The notes under the pieces are model-generated. The model searched no databases and was not told the DNA's origin. It saw nothing but the letters and a program-made list of their open reading frames with translations. Shown one piece after another: positions 46,563-56,899 of a stretch of 64,000 nucleotides of DNA. Origin of the DNA: Rhynchopus sp. YZ270_cl-10 (lineage: Eukaryota > Euglenozoa > Diplonemea > Diplonemida > Diplonemidae); NCBI GenBank assembly GCA_964035575.1, contig OZ037856.1:496001-560000 (forward strand). Reading direction: 5' to 3'. The stretch's first letter is position 1; each line of letters starts with the position of its first letter. Position numbers and translations under genes: made by a program.

Positions 46563-46760
46563 TGGAGCCACCCTAGACATACTTGTCCCCCCAATATGGG
46601 GAGGCCCTATTCCCCCATATTTTGGTACCCTACACTTTTGTGGCAAATATGGGGGAAATATGGGGGGAATACAGCAGGAATACTGCACAAATATGGGGGA
46701 ATATGGGGGATTATGGGGGAAATATGGGGGTGTTTTCCTATTGTTTTCCTTGTGTACACA

Positions 46761-47115
46761 AGTGTACTAGTGTACTAGTGTACTAGTGTACTAGTGTACT
46801 AGTGTACTAGTGTACTAGTGTACTAGTGTACTAGTGTACTAGTGTACTAGTGTACTAGTGTACTAGTGTACTAGTGTACTAGTGTACTAGTGTACTAGTG
46901 TACTAGTGTACTAGTGTACTAGTGTACTAGTGTACTAGTGTACTAGTGTACTAGTGTACTAGTGTACTAGTGTACTAGTGTACTAGTGTACTAGTGTACT
47001 AGTGTACTAGTGTACTAGTGTACTAGTGTACTAGTGTACTAGTGTACTAGTGTACTAGTGTACTAGTGTACTAGTGTACTAGTGTACTAGTGTACTAGTG
47101 TACCAGTGTACTAGT
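46761..47115. repeat. 8-bp tandem array (agtgtact), about 44 units
   Basis: Copies are nearly perfect; one unit near the right end differs (accagtgt). The unit contains the palindromes actagt and gtac, so the array could fold on itself. Confidence 0.9.
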
Positions 47116-47402
47116 AAGCGGGCTATAGGTCAAACGCAGGGGCAATGCTAACCCGTCTGTGTCGAGGGCCTTATCGATGGCACCGGAAGGCCCGATGTCG
47201 TGAAGCTTTGTGTTGAAACCATCTGGGCGGTTAGGCCTGTTGATGCCTGACACCGGTGGCAAAACAGGGGAGTCTGAGAGGAACTCATAATGTTGCCCTT
47301 CTTTCTGCCCATACCAAAACGTCAGCAGGTTTGCCCTTCTTATAGGGACTTACAACCATGTAATCCTCATGCGTCAGAGAAACGTCGAAAATGTTGTGTT
47401 GG
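47112..47402 (-). pseudogene. Unrecognised coding-like fragment inside the inverted repeat
   Basis: On the minus strand one frame reads NIFDVSLTHEDYMVVSPYKK and GKPADVLVWAE, then stops. The neighbouring frame continues with EGQHYEFLSDSPVLPPVSGI, NRPNRPDGFNTKLHDIG and LPLRLTYSPL up to the satellite. The two frames meet at a GTTTTGG run (about 47317), where a one-base change in the T run would shift the frame, so this may be a decayed gene piece or a homopolymer sequencing error. The composition and lack of stops are protein-like, but I recognise no family. It could be a gene fragment captured by the surrounding element. Confidence 0.4.
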
Positions 47403-47452
47403 AGGGGTGGGTAGGTAAGTAACGTACAGAAGCAGTACCTCTTCCTTCGTAC

Positions 47453-47564
47453 ACAGTACACCAGTACACCAGTACACCAGTACACCAGTACACCAGTACA
47501 CCAGTACACCAGTACACCAGTACACCAGTACACCAGTACACCAGTACACCAGTACACCAGTACA
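47453..47564. repeat. 8-bp tandem array (agtacacc), about 14 units
   Basis: The reverse complement ggtgtact differs by one base from the agtgtact unit of the left array, so the two arrays are inverted relatives in the two arms of the structure at 46563-47709. Confidence 0.9.
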
Positions 47565-47709
47565 TCTATTCCCCCATAAAAAATATGGGGGAAATATGGG
47601 GAAAATATGGGGGAATATGGGGGGGAAAATCCCCCATATTTCCCCCATATTTTCCCCATATTTTACCCCTCCCCATAATGGGGGGACAAGTATGCCTAGA
47701 GTGTGCTCC

Positions 47710-48133
47710 ACTATATTTATTTTTACTGCACTCGACAAATCACCCAAGAATCGCACCTCTTTGAGGAGGGCCTTTTTGATCATCTGTGACTTATCCAGAC
47801 AGTCTTCACTATCCAGAAGGAAAAAAAAAAACACCCCTTTTTGCGAGAAAACCCCACCTAAGAAGCTTTCCTCTCCGATATGAAACCTAGCGTCCGCTTT
47901 CAATGCACTCACCCTTTTATTTCTTTTTTTTTTTTTGTTGTAAATCTAAATTGAACTGTCTAATATACCTCTAACTGCCTTTTTTTTTGCATACAACACA
48001 CATAACGCTCTTTTCCACCTGAAGTGCTGTATAAGCAACCTTAGGCACAAAAACATATGAATTCCACTTTCATCTAGAACACAGGGGATGATTTATTTTT
48101 TGGATTTTTTTTTTTTTTTTGTCGTTACTTTTC
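47710..48133. other. Spacer downstream of the coiled-coil gene
   Basis: An R5 copy (about 47725-47815) and T-rich sequence. No gene is supported. Confidence 0.45.
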
Positions 48134-51100
48134 TCACCCACTGTATTCAGGCCCTGCCTTGCGAAGTGCTTCTAATGCGGTGCCTTGATGTCCTAGAGGG
48201 TCACAGAGGATGTGCAGACCTGCGCCTGGTGTTTCGAGAAACGCCATTTCTGCTGCAGAATGTCGGCTTGCACTCACACCACTACCGCTACCACTCATTT
48301 CTGCACTGAAGGCTGTGTCGCTGACGGGGTTGGGAAGACCTGAGGCGGGCTTAGAACTTCTGGTTTTCATGACAGAGTCGTAGGCTTCGGTGGTCATGCT
48401 GACGGTGTTGTTGTTTTCTAAGGTGTCTTCGTCATCTGTGGGTGGGGGATCGCGTTGGCTCTCCTCCATGTCCCTGCAGGAGCCGAATTCAGAGTCGTTA
48501 AATCCTGTTCCGAAGGAGTCGGTGCGGACTGCAGCGGAGTAGCGCCGTGCGGGGTTGTTGTTGTTGTTGATAACCTGCTTTTCAAGCTCTGCGGCGCGTT
48601 TTGCAAAGATTGAAACCTCAAGTTGTGCGTTCTTCATCTCCAAGCGGGCCGCATCCCGTTCTTCCAACGCCTGCTCCACCTCAATATTCAACTCAGCCAC
48701 CTCAGAAGGAAATGCCGCAGAAGGCCCCACCAGCATCTCCTGGAGGGCCTCGTTTTTGAGCTCCGTCTCCCGTAAGGTTTCCCTTAGCTGGTGGACCCTG
48801 TGGTCGCTCAAAGATTCCTCCTTATGTAAGTCTGTCACAGTGTCACGCAGTGTTAAGTTTTCCCGTTCCATGTCACTGCAACGGATTGCGTACTGCGCAG
48901 CCGCGCCCTCGGCCTCTTGGAGAAGCTGTTGCAGTTCTTCTGCTGCTCTGAGCTGCTCTGTGGTCTGCGGGGGTGCGGTGTTCTCTTGTGAACGTTCTAA
49001 AGAGTCGTAGGTTTCTTCAAGGCGTTTGTGTCTGCGTTCGGTGTCCGCGCATTTGGTAGCGATAGAGGCAGCAGCTTCTTCTGCTTCGGCGATGCGACGT
49101 TCTGCGCGACGCAGGCCTGATGCGGCGGTCTCGTACTCTGCACGGTTTGCATGCGCCACAACGTATGCATGCATCATCTTCTCCTCCATCTCCGCCGCCT
49201 CCTCGGCATATAGAAGTTCCTCCTCTGCCCGTGCAGTCTCGCGTCCCAAAGCCTCCAGTTCAAACTCATGCAAATGGTCGACCCGGGTGCTCAGGTGTTC
49301 TGCCAACTCGGAGAGCTCCGCCTTCGCCTGTTGCAGTACAATGCATTCGTCCTGCATCTCAAGCATCTTTGTGCACTGTGCCTCCATGTCCGTGAGGAGG
49401 CGTTCGTTCTCCTCTTCCAGGCGTTCCACTTTGCTGTCGTCTGTGGGGCGGTTGAGAAGGGCGCGTTCGCGATCCAAAGCCTCGTCGAGTTGTTGCCGTA
49501 AGGAGTTTGCATCCTCATCGCCGGGTGTTGCTGGTGGCAGATCTGGTGTCTCATCTCGGCTGCGTTGGGGTGACTGCGACAGTTCGCGCACCTGCTCCTC
49601 CAAGGTCGCGATCTTCTCCTCCCCTTCGCTTGCCATGTGTTTGTACTGTTGCGACGCAAGCTCCAGTTCGCGTTCACGGCGTTTCTCCAGCTGCACATTG
49701 AGGTCGCTAACCTTGTGTTCCAATTCTTCGACCAGAGCAGTGGCCTCATCGTAGGATGCTGCCAGCTTATCGTTGCGGCCACGTGCATATTCGAGGGAGT
49801 CTTGAAGTTCTTGGACCTTGGCCATGTGCTCGGAGGCTTCTCTGTCTTTGTCTTCTTGGTTTTCTTCGAGGTCGCGTTCGAGGCTTGCGATGCGTGTGAG
49901 CGTGGCGCCGTCTGTGTCGCCCTGTGCATCCTGCTGCAGGCGTGCAATAGTGGCAATGTGCGCCTCGCTGGCTGCAACGGCATCCGCAAGCATGCTCTCC
50001 GCCTCCTCAATGCGGCGTGCATCCTCAGGACTCGTCGTGTATTCCACTGTCGTGGCGCACGACTCCTGCAACGCAAAGTCCTTTCTCTCAAGCTCCTTCG
50101 TCACATCCTGCAACATCTCCTCCAAACGCTGAATGCGGTCCGCAATGTGCTCCGGGCTCGACCCCACCGCACGGAATGCATCCAGCTCACGCTGAGTGCT
50201 GTTCAGTGCGTCCACCACTGCCTGCAACTCCGTTGCCCTCGCAGCATCAAGCTGGCCACCTTCCTGCGCCTCAAGCTCTTCTGTCAATGCACGGATACGT
50301 TCATTCAAAGCCTGGATGGTGTCTGCATCAGCACTGCGGTCCGTGTCAGGTGCCTCCATGCCCTGCAGACGTGCCTGGGTGTCTCTGTGTCTGTCCTGCT
50401 CGTTGTGCAATGCATTGTCACGTTCCGTGAGGCGTTCGTGTAGGTTCTGCACCTCGGTCTCCAGGCTCACGACCTTTGTCCCAGTGTGCACCCTCTCCAG
50501 CTGAAGTGCCTCGCAGTCCTGACGCAGGCGTGATGAATCCTCCTTCACCAAGGTGAGTTCTGCGTCGAGTGCGTTGCGCTCGTTGTGTAGGTCCTCTGTG
50601 TCTGCAGCAGTGCGTTCCTCAAGCATGCCTCGGCACTTCGCCACCTCGTCGCGCAGTGTTGCCGTCTCGTTCTGTGCTTCCTCCAACATCGCCTGTGTGG
50701 CAGCGTTGTCGGCAGGTGTGCTGGCCTCAGAGAGCCGCTCCACCAAACGCTGCACCTCGCCCTCCAGCTCAGCAACCTTTGCGGCAGAAGCCTCCCTCTC
50801 TGCAGTGTGGTGGCGGATCGTTGCGCCCCGCTCCTCGATGACCTGGTCGCGTTCCCCGATGGTCTCCTCGCGCTGCTCGATGGCGTGGTCGCGCTCGATG
50901 ATGGTCTGTGCGCGCTCTTCGATGGTTTGGTCACGCGCTTTGATTGTCTCGTCACGCTCCTGGAGGACAGTTTCGTAGTTGTCGATCTTGGTGCGCAGCG
51001 CAGCGTTCTCTGCAGCCGCCTCCTGCACTGCGCCCTGCTCTGCTGGCGACGCTTTGTCGCGTTTGCTGAGCTCCGCCACAAGCTCCTCGACACGCGCCTG

Positions 51101-54100
51101 GAGGAGGTGTGTGTGCTGCTCCTCTGCCGGCTGCAGTGCTTCGTACCGCTGCACCACCTCCTTGTACTCATCCACCTCGCGGATGAGGCGTTCGTTGTCG
51201 ATGTTTGCCTCCAGCACAACCTGCTCCGCTTGGGCCACAGAGTCCTTCATCTGGTCGTTCGCAGTGCGCAACTTCTTCTCCTGTGCGTCCTGATGCTCCA
51301 TGAGGCCCTGCAGCTCTGCCACCTGGCGCTCCAGGCCGCGTATCTTCTCGTTGTCGTCCTTCTTGGGCTTGGCCTCCTCATGCCGCTTGAGCATTGCTTT
51401 GTAGTTGTCAATCGCCTTCTGCTGCTCGTCCGCAGTGAGGGAGAGGCTGCGTGCCGCCTCCTCAGCCTCGCGGTACTTACGGTCCGTCTCCTGCAGCGCA
51501 ATGCGCAGTGTCTGGTCCTCCTCGTACGCGTCGTGGCGCTTGCGTGCGACTTCCTCCTCAGTCTTGCGCAGCTTGTCCTCCATCTCAGACACCTCCTCGC
51601 GGCTGCGTGTAGCAGAGTCCTGCTCAAGGTGGAGGCGGCGTTCCACAGATTGTTCTCTCGTGGCAGTGTTGCCCAGCTCCTCTTTCAGGCGAGCCAGCTC
51701 GTCCGAGTAGCTCTTCAGCTCGCGGGCCAGACCCTTGTTGTCGTTCTCCATGTCCTGCAATTTCGCACGCTGCTCACCGCTGTCGCGTGCAGAAGCCTCC
51801 GTGACAGTGGTAAGACGCTCCTCGAGGTCCTGGATAGTTGTTTCGTACTCCTGCAGACGGCTCGCACCATGCGCATGCTGTCCACGAAGACGTTCCAACT
51901 CTTCGGCTCTGTCGCTCGCCTGGTTGAGCTCCTCAGCGTGGATGCGCTCTTTCTGTGCAAGCTCGTCGCGCAGGGTGCGCACCTCCTCGTTGACGGCGGT
52001 GAGGTCGTGGTTCTTGTCCTCCAGCTTCTGGGTGAACTCGGACAGCTGTGCGTTGAGGAAGCGGTGCTCGCCTTCTCTGTCCTTCTCTTGCGCGTCGGTG
52101 TTAACCGAGAGCTGTGCGAGCTCTGCCTGGAGCTGCTCTGCCTTTGCTTTGGACGCAACGGCCTCGCGGCGGTGTGCGTCGCACTTCTCTCTGATGCCTT
52201 CGATCTCTTCGTCGCGGCTGCGCAGACGTTGTTTGAGGTGTGCTGTCTCGTCCTGGTTGGTGCCACGTGCCTCTTCCAGCTGCTGGGTGAGCTCGCGTAC
52301 GCGTGTCTCGAAGTGACGTGCCTTGGTGCGCATGATCTCCTCCTCGTTGCGTGCCTCTGCCAGCTCCGCATTGCGCTGCTCGCTGTCACGACGCACCTGT
52401 TCTTGCTTCTCCTCCAGGACAGTCACCTGATCCTGCAGGGCCGACGTCGACTGTGTCTTCTGCTGCACCTGTGCCGCAGCCTCACGTTCTCGCTTCACTT
52501 CTGCGCACTTCTCAGTGTACTGCGCACGCAGCTCTCGCTGGCGTGACTCACTCTCACTCAGGTCCGCCTTCGCCTTCATCAACGAGCTGTGGTGCTCGCT
52601 CACCTCCTGCGACAGCGACTGGTTGCGCTTGCGTGCCGCATCGCATTCACGTTCACTGGCATGAACCTTCTCCTTCAGGTTGCGGATCTCAGACTTCAGC
52701 GAGTCGATCACCACAGACTCGTCCCCGCTACGCCGTGCTGCGTCGAGCTCGCGCTGCAGGGTCTCCATACGTTGCTTGGCTGCCTCGAGGCTGTACGAGA
52801 GACCTGAGGTTTCTGTCCTGCTCTTGTGCATCTCACTGTCCATACGCTCACGGGCGGTGTTGTTCATGGTGTGCTTCTCCTTGAGGGTGTGCAGCTCCGA
52901 CTGCAGGGAGTGGATTGTGGCACGTGCCTCGACGAGCTTTGCGCTGTCGCCCTCATGCTGTGACTCATGCATGTCTTTTGCCTTGCGCAGCTCTCCCTCT
53001 AGGCGGCGCACCTGTGCAGCATCGTCTGTCGTGGTTGAAGAGTAGCCATTTGTCCGTGCCGTGGTGATGCGTGGGGTAGTCGGGTTGCTGTGCCGCGCAC
53101 CCAGCTCTGCCTTGCGCTGTGCCTCGCGGGATTGCGTGATCTCGTTCTCAAGGGTGGACACCTTCTCTTGGTACTTCTGCCGCTCGGTGTGCCACGCTGT
53201 ACTACGCTCGCCACGCTCTGTGTCAATCGGCTCGACCTTCATCTCACGGAGTTGCTTCGACAGAATGCGGCTTTCTCTTTGCGACGCTTCCAACGCGGTT
53301 TGGAGGCCACGCGACAGCGACTGTGTGGTGTTGTCGGAGTTGAGGGCGGCTGTCTCCCTTGCCGCCCAGGACGACGCGACGGGGCCGCGTGTAGCACCGA
53401 CGCTGCTGTCGCGCAGGCGGGCGTGGTATGCGGGCTCGTCACGCAGCTGCACATCATCCCGGTACGCGCCGTACTCCCTTGGGTTGTGTGTTGCGGGCAC
53501 GGATGTCGGGCGGTAGGTGCCTACCCTTGGCGACACTGCGGGTGGCAGCAGTCTGTCACGACCGGACAGCATCGCGCCACCTAAGGGTGCCGCACCACGT
53601 GACCCTGGCAGTGGAGGGGGCGGCGACACTGGCGACTGAATTGAGTTGTGGTGTGCGGCAGGTGTACCGGCGCCCCCAGGCGTGCTGTGCCTGCCACGCT
53701 CCGCTACGTTCAGAGATGTGCGAATGCGGTCCACAGCAGAGATGCGCGAGGTGTGGTCGTGGAAGCTGTAGTCTGCTGCTGTCGGGAACGACGGGGCTGC
53801 ATCAGTGTCGAGCGGGTGATACCGGCTGAAGGGATGGGTGATCGTGATAGGTTACAAATATCCAACAAAACAGGTGGGCAAAAACTAAAGTGCATTTGAG
53901 GTTGGAACTTCTGAGAACTATACTGACCCAATGCAAGAAGGGACAAGCTACCCTAACAAGAAAACACTGAGCCAACGACAGCACCGCCACATCCTTGCAG
54001 GTAGGAAGAGGGTGCATGGTACATACCTCGTTGTGTCTCGTCGTGGAGGTGAACGTGGAGGTGAGGTGACATTCTCCCGGTGTCTGTCGGAAGGGTGGGG

Positions 54101-54373
54101 GTTTGGTGCGGTGCATTAAACAACTTTGAATAACTATTGACTATTAAGAATATGTGGAGCTTTGCGCAGGGGGACACTGCTTCTAACATTTTCCTTCAAA
54201 AAAAAAAGTTTGTAATAACCTGCCCACGGCATCACTTTATCACATTGAACACAAAAAGCTTTGGCTGGCTGGCTGGCGCACATCAGGCGCGCATACCTCA
54301 AATTGAGTGGAACTGTGTACCGCTCTGAGAGAGACGGGCTCATAGGTCGGGCGGTGCCCTGCCAACTGGACAT
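48134..54373 (-). CDS. Giant coiled-coil protein (1,922 aa)
   Basis: Exon 1 is 54373-54297 (MSSWQGTARPMSPSLSERYT), exon 2 is 53825-48134. The GTATGC...CAG intron of 471 nt joins them in phase 2 (a Ser codon), giving RYHPLDTDAAPSFPTAADYS before the long frame. Residues about 60-140 are Pro/Gly-rich with PPPPLPG. About 190-1720 is almost unbroken heptad-type sequence rich in Glu, Arg, Gln, Ala and Leu, with local near-repeats such as ETIKARDQTIEERAQTIIER. The C-terminal 200 residues are low-complexity. This is a rod-shaped structural protein, plausible for a basal body, flagellum or cytoskeletal matrix, but no specific family is recognised. The start at 54373 replaces an internal GTG that begins the uninterrupted frame. 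An AG (ccaacag) lies 32 nt upstream. Confidence 0.75.
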
Positions 54374-54980
54374 TGTGTTGAGTCCACCCCCGCTTGGGTG
54401 CTCTGTTGGGTGTTGTGGTGTGTAAAATCAAGTAGGGAGGGATGGGGTTTCCAACAAAACCAGGGAGCAATTTCCCCATCAGAAGCAGAAGAACGGCCGC
54501 TCTAACACCAGCTCTACGTTAGGACACCAAAATCTCAAAAAACCCTACACTGCTTTGCAGCCGAGCTTGACAAGAAGAAGAACAGCCACATCGAGTTTGT
54601 GCACGAACTGCATCTCTTTTCATACTATTCCAAAACACTATCACTATTTTGTTGTGTATTATCTTAGGGGTTTTAGCCTTTTTATAAATTCTCCGAACGA
54701 TCATGCAAAAAAACCCCCCACCTTTTAAAAAAGCTAAACCCCCTCATGGCTACATTTTTTTTTTCTTTTTTGGTGTTAAAAAAAAATCGTTGGAGCTTTT
54801 TTTGTTTTGTCGACAATCGCCTACCTACAATCACCCACCTTTTGTGCAACTAGGGTCTTGTACTCCCCCCTGCGCTACTGGAGCTTTTATGGGAAGCTTT
54901 TTATTTAGTTAGGTTTTGTTTCTCTCATGAACGCTTTTGTTTGTAGAGAGCGAGCGTGACAATGCACGGGGCCTGTGTAG
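54374..54980. other. Spacer between coiled-coil and phosphatase genes
   Basis: It contains an R5 head (54807-54850, tgtcgacaatcgcctaccta) and T-rich tracts that may serve the acceptor and polyadenylation of flanking genes. No gene is supported. Confidence 0.45.
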
Positions 54981-56228
54981 TCAACTATTCTTAGAATGTG
55001 CCATGCTCTTTCTTGGGATCACCACGAACCGCCACCAGACGCCAATCACCAAAGTGAATGCGACACTCGCACAAATAAAGTAAAACTTCAGTGTATTAAT
55101 CGCAGGCTCCTTCCTGACGTAGATACGCCCCCCTATGATCTCTAGCTTCACGGGATGCTCTCTGCCCCCTTCGCTCCCTTTTTCATGCGAAGGCAGCTGC
55201 TCCTTCTTAGGCGGTTCTCCTCCCCTCTTTGCTTCGATCTCAGCTTCTGCCTCGAGCATGTGTTGTCCCTGGCTTGCAAACAGCTCTGCGTCGAAGGGTG
55301 TTGTGCTTGGCTGGGTCAGCGCTTTGCTTGCCTTTGCACGGATCTCTTGGACAGGCATTTGGATGGGGCCTACCTGAGCCCAGGAAACGGAGGAGGTGTC
55401 GTTAATCTCGAGGAACGTATTGAAGCCACCTCCGGAATAGAAGGCGGACGCGTAGACGTCGATTGCAGCGAGTCTGCCGTCGCAGAGAAACGCCATTTTA
55501 CCACCTGGCTGCGCGGTGTGTCCGATCACCATGCGTTCAATGGTGCGTCCTTCTGCCTGAGAAAGCGCTGCCAAGCTCCGCTCCAACACCCCACACCGCC
55601 CTGCGAGCGACTGTTCTATGACGTACCGCGTCCACACCGGGCCGTCGTTCATCAAGACCGGGGCGTACATTTGGTTTGCATCTACGGCACCCTTCGCGGC
55701 AGCGTTGATTGCCGAGGTGCCTGCCTTCGCCCACGTCTCCAAGAGACCACCATGGCAGAAGACGGTGGAGCCGATTGCGACGGACATTGGGAGGGCACGG
55801 ATGTACGCACCGTAGCGTCCTTCTGCGGAATAGGCCTTTGCGCGGGCTTCAGGGGAGCCATGGGATTGGGTGTCGCGTGAGTCAACGAAGGTGAGTTCTG
55901 ATTTGATGTTCATGAGTTCGTGGTTGCCGACAAGGAGGTGGACCCTGCCACCTGCTGCCGCGGCCTGCTCGCGGAGGGATAGGAACAGATCAATGAGGCC
56001 GTGTCCATCTGGTCCGCGGTCCACCAAGTCGCCCGTCTGCACAACCGTGGTCGTGCCGCCCACCCACGTCGCCCCATCCCCTCCCAGCACCCCCGCACTC
56101 TGTAGGATAGCCGTCGCCGTTGTGATGTCGCCATGCATGTCCCCCACAGCAACGATCCGCCCCTGCCCATTGCTCGCACCCTGCACAACCGAAACCAAGC
56201 ATAGAATACAAACCTGGAATGTGTCCAT
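54981..56228 (-). CDS. Shewanella-like (SLP) PPP-family phosphatase, membrane-anchored (415 aa)
   Basis: A metal-dependent Ser/Thr or Tyr phosphatase of the PPP superfamily. The motifs are in order: GDMHG (29-33), GDLVDRG (66-72), GNHE (101-104), CHGG with His 159, and GHT with His 237. The spacing and the GNHELMN context match Shewanella-like phosphatases rather than PP1/PP2A or calcineurin. An N-terminal signal-like segment (residues 1-18) and a C-terminal membrane span (about 382-400) followed by a basic tail suggest a type I protein with the enzyme in the lumen or outside. The Met at 56228 follows a pyrimidine-rich acceptor (ttttattccacag) by 10 nt. The single exon is complete. Confidence 0.88.
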   Translation of the reverse strand: MDTFQVCILCLVSVVQGASNGQGRIVAVGDMHGDITTATAILQSAGVLGGDGATWVGGTTTVVQTGDLVDRGPDGHGLIDLFLSLREQAAAAGGRVHLLVGNHELMNIKSELTFVDSRDTQSHGSPEARAKAYSAEGRYGAYIRALPMSVAIGSTVFCHGGLLETWAKAGTSAINAAAKGAVDANQMYAPVLMNDGPVWTRYVIEQSLAGRCGVLERSLAALSQAEGRTIERMVIGHTAQPGGKMAFLCDGRLAAIDVYASAFYSGGGFNTFLEINDTSSVSWAQVGPIQMPVQEIRAKASKALTQPSTTPFDAELFASQGQHMLEAEAEIEAKRGGEPPKKEQLPSHEKGSEGGREHPVKLEIIGGRIYVRKEPAINTLKFYFICASVAFTLVIGVWWRFVVIPRKSMAHSKNS

Positions 56229-56238
56229 TTTTCAGGTT

Positions 56239-56256
56239 CTGTGGAATAAAAGGGGT
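56239..56256 (-). promoter_or_regulatory. Putative (trans-)splice acceptor of the phosphatase gene
   Basis: The minus strand reads ccccttttattccacag, then 10 nt and the ATG. It could be a spliced-leader acceptor or the 3' end of a 5'-UTR intron. Confidence 0.5.
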
Positions 56257-56899
56257 GGTGGGTGAGGGGAGGGGAGGGGACAGCGGACTGGTCAATGACC
56301 GGTCGGTTGTTTTCGAAGAAAAGGGTTGGAAATATAGGGGTCAGAAGGGGGGAGGAAATAATAGCTTCGGTTGTTCTATGTTGTTCTATGTGGGGAGATG
56401 GTGGAGGTGGCCTCAAGAAATACAAAAAAAAAAAAACAAACAAAAAAATGGATTGGTAAAATGAGTCTAGTCACCTTAAAATGCTGGCAATTTTTTTTTG
56501 TCAGAATTCTGCAGAAGTGCTCTGTTTCAAATAATAACATGGGGATAAAATAAATAAGTTGAACGTGCAAACGTCTATCAGACGGAGACACTGGGAAATA
56601 AAAATTCATAGATGGTGTGTCACGGGGACACATGGACACATCTATTAACAATTGTCTAACACTCTAACATTCTAGCACTCTACTCTGCCGCCTATCTACT
56701 ACGCCCCTGGGCTGCAAAAGCAGCACGGGTGCGGTTTTATTTTTGAAAAGAAATTTGCCTTGAAATACAAAGCCCGCTCGCAACAGACTTTGGTACATGA
56801 CTGGGTGGACCCCCAATCATGCCGAAAGAAATGGTAAAAATGACCTCTCGTCACATTATTTAAAATAGCGTCTCATCCGCAGTCCACCACAGAACCAGC
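56257..56899. other. Spacer between phosphatase and ankyrin genes
   Basis: It holds an R1 5' piece (56558-56592), an R2 copy (56759-56828) and a decayed R3 end (about 56462). No gene is supported. Confidence 0.45.

Larger units (their letters stand above)
46563..47709. repeat. 1.15-kb inverted-repeat structure enclosing satellite arrays
   Basis: The left end (gtggagccaccctagacata, then cttgtccccccaatatgggg) is mirrored at the right end by ccccataatggggggacaag and tatgcctagagtgtgctcc. Both arms continue inward with irregular tatgggggaaatatggggg repeats, then an 8-bp array each. The centre (47116-47452) is a unique stretch of 337 bp that looks coding. The symmetry suggests a mobile or amplified unit. 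No target duplication was identified. Confidence 0.6.

Noticed and set aside
46761-47564. CRISPR array
   Set aside because: Units are contiguous 8-mers without spacers and the DNA is eukaryotic.
50807-52546. Leu/Val-rich plus-strand frame opposite the coiled-coil gene
   Set aside because: The antisense of Glu/Gln/Lys-rich heptads naturally gives Leu/Phe/Val-rich frames without stops.
53732-53734. Start of the coiled-coil protein at 53734
   Set aside because: The codon is GTG and the frame is open further upstream to a CAG acceptor; an ATG exon at 54373-54297 joins it in phase.
53931-54116. Alternative first exon with ATG near 54076 (GTATGT donor at about 54030)
   Set aside because: Its phase does not match the 53825 acceptor of the coiled-coil frame, whereas the exon ending at 54297 does.
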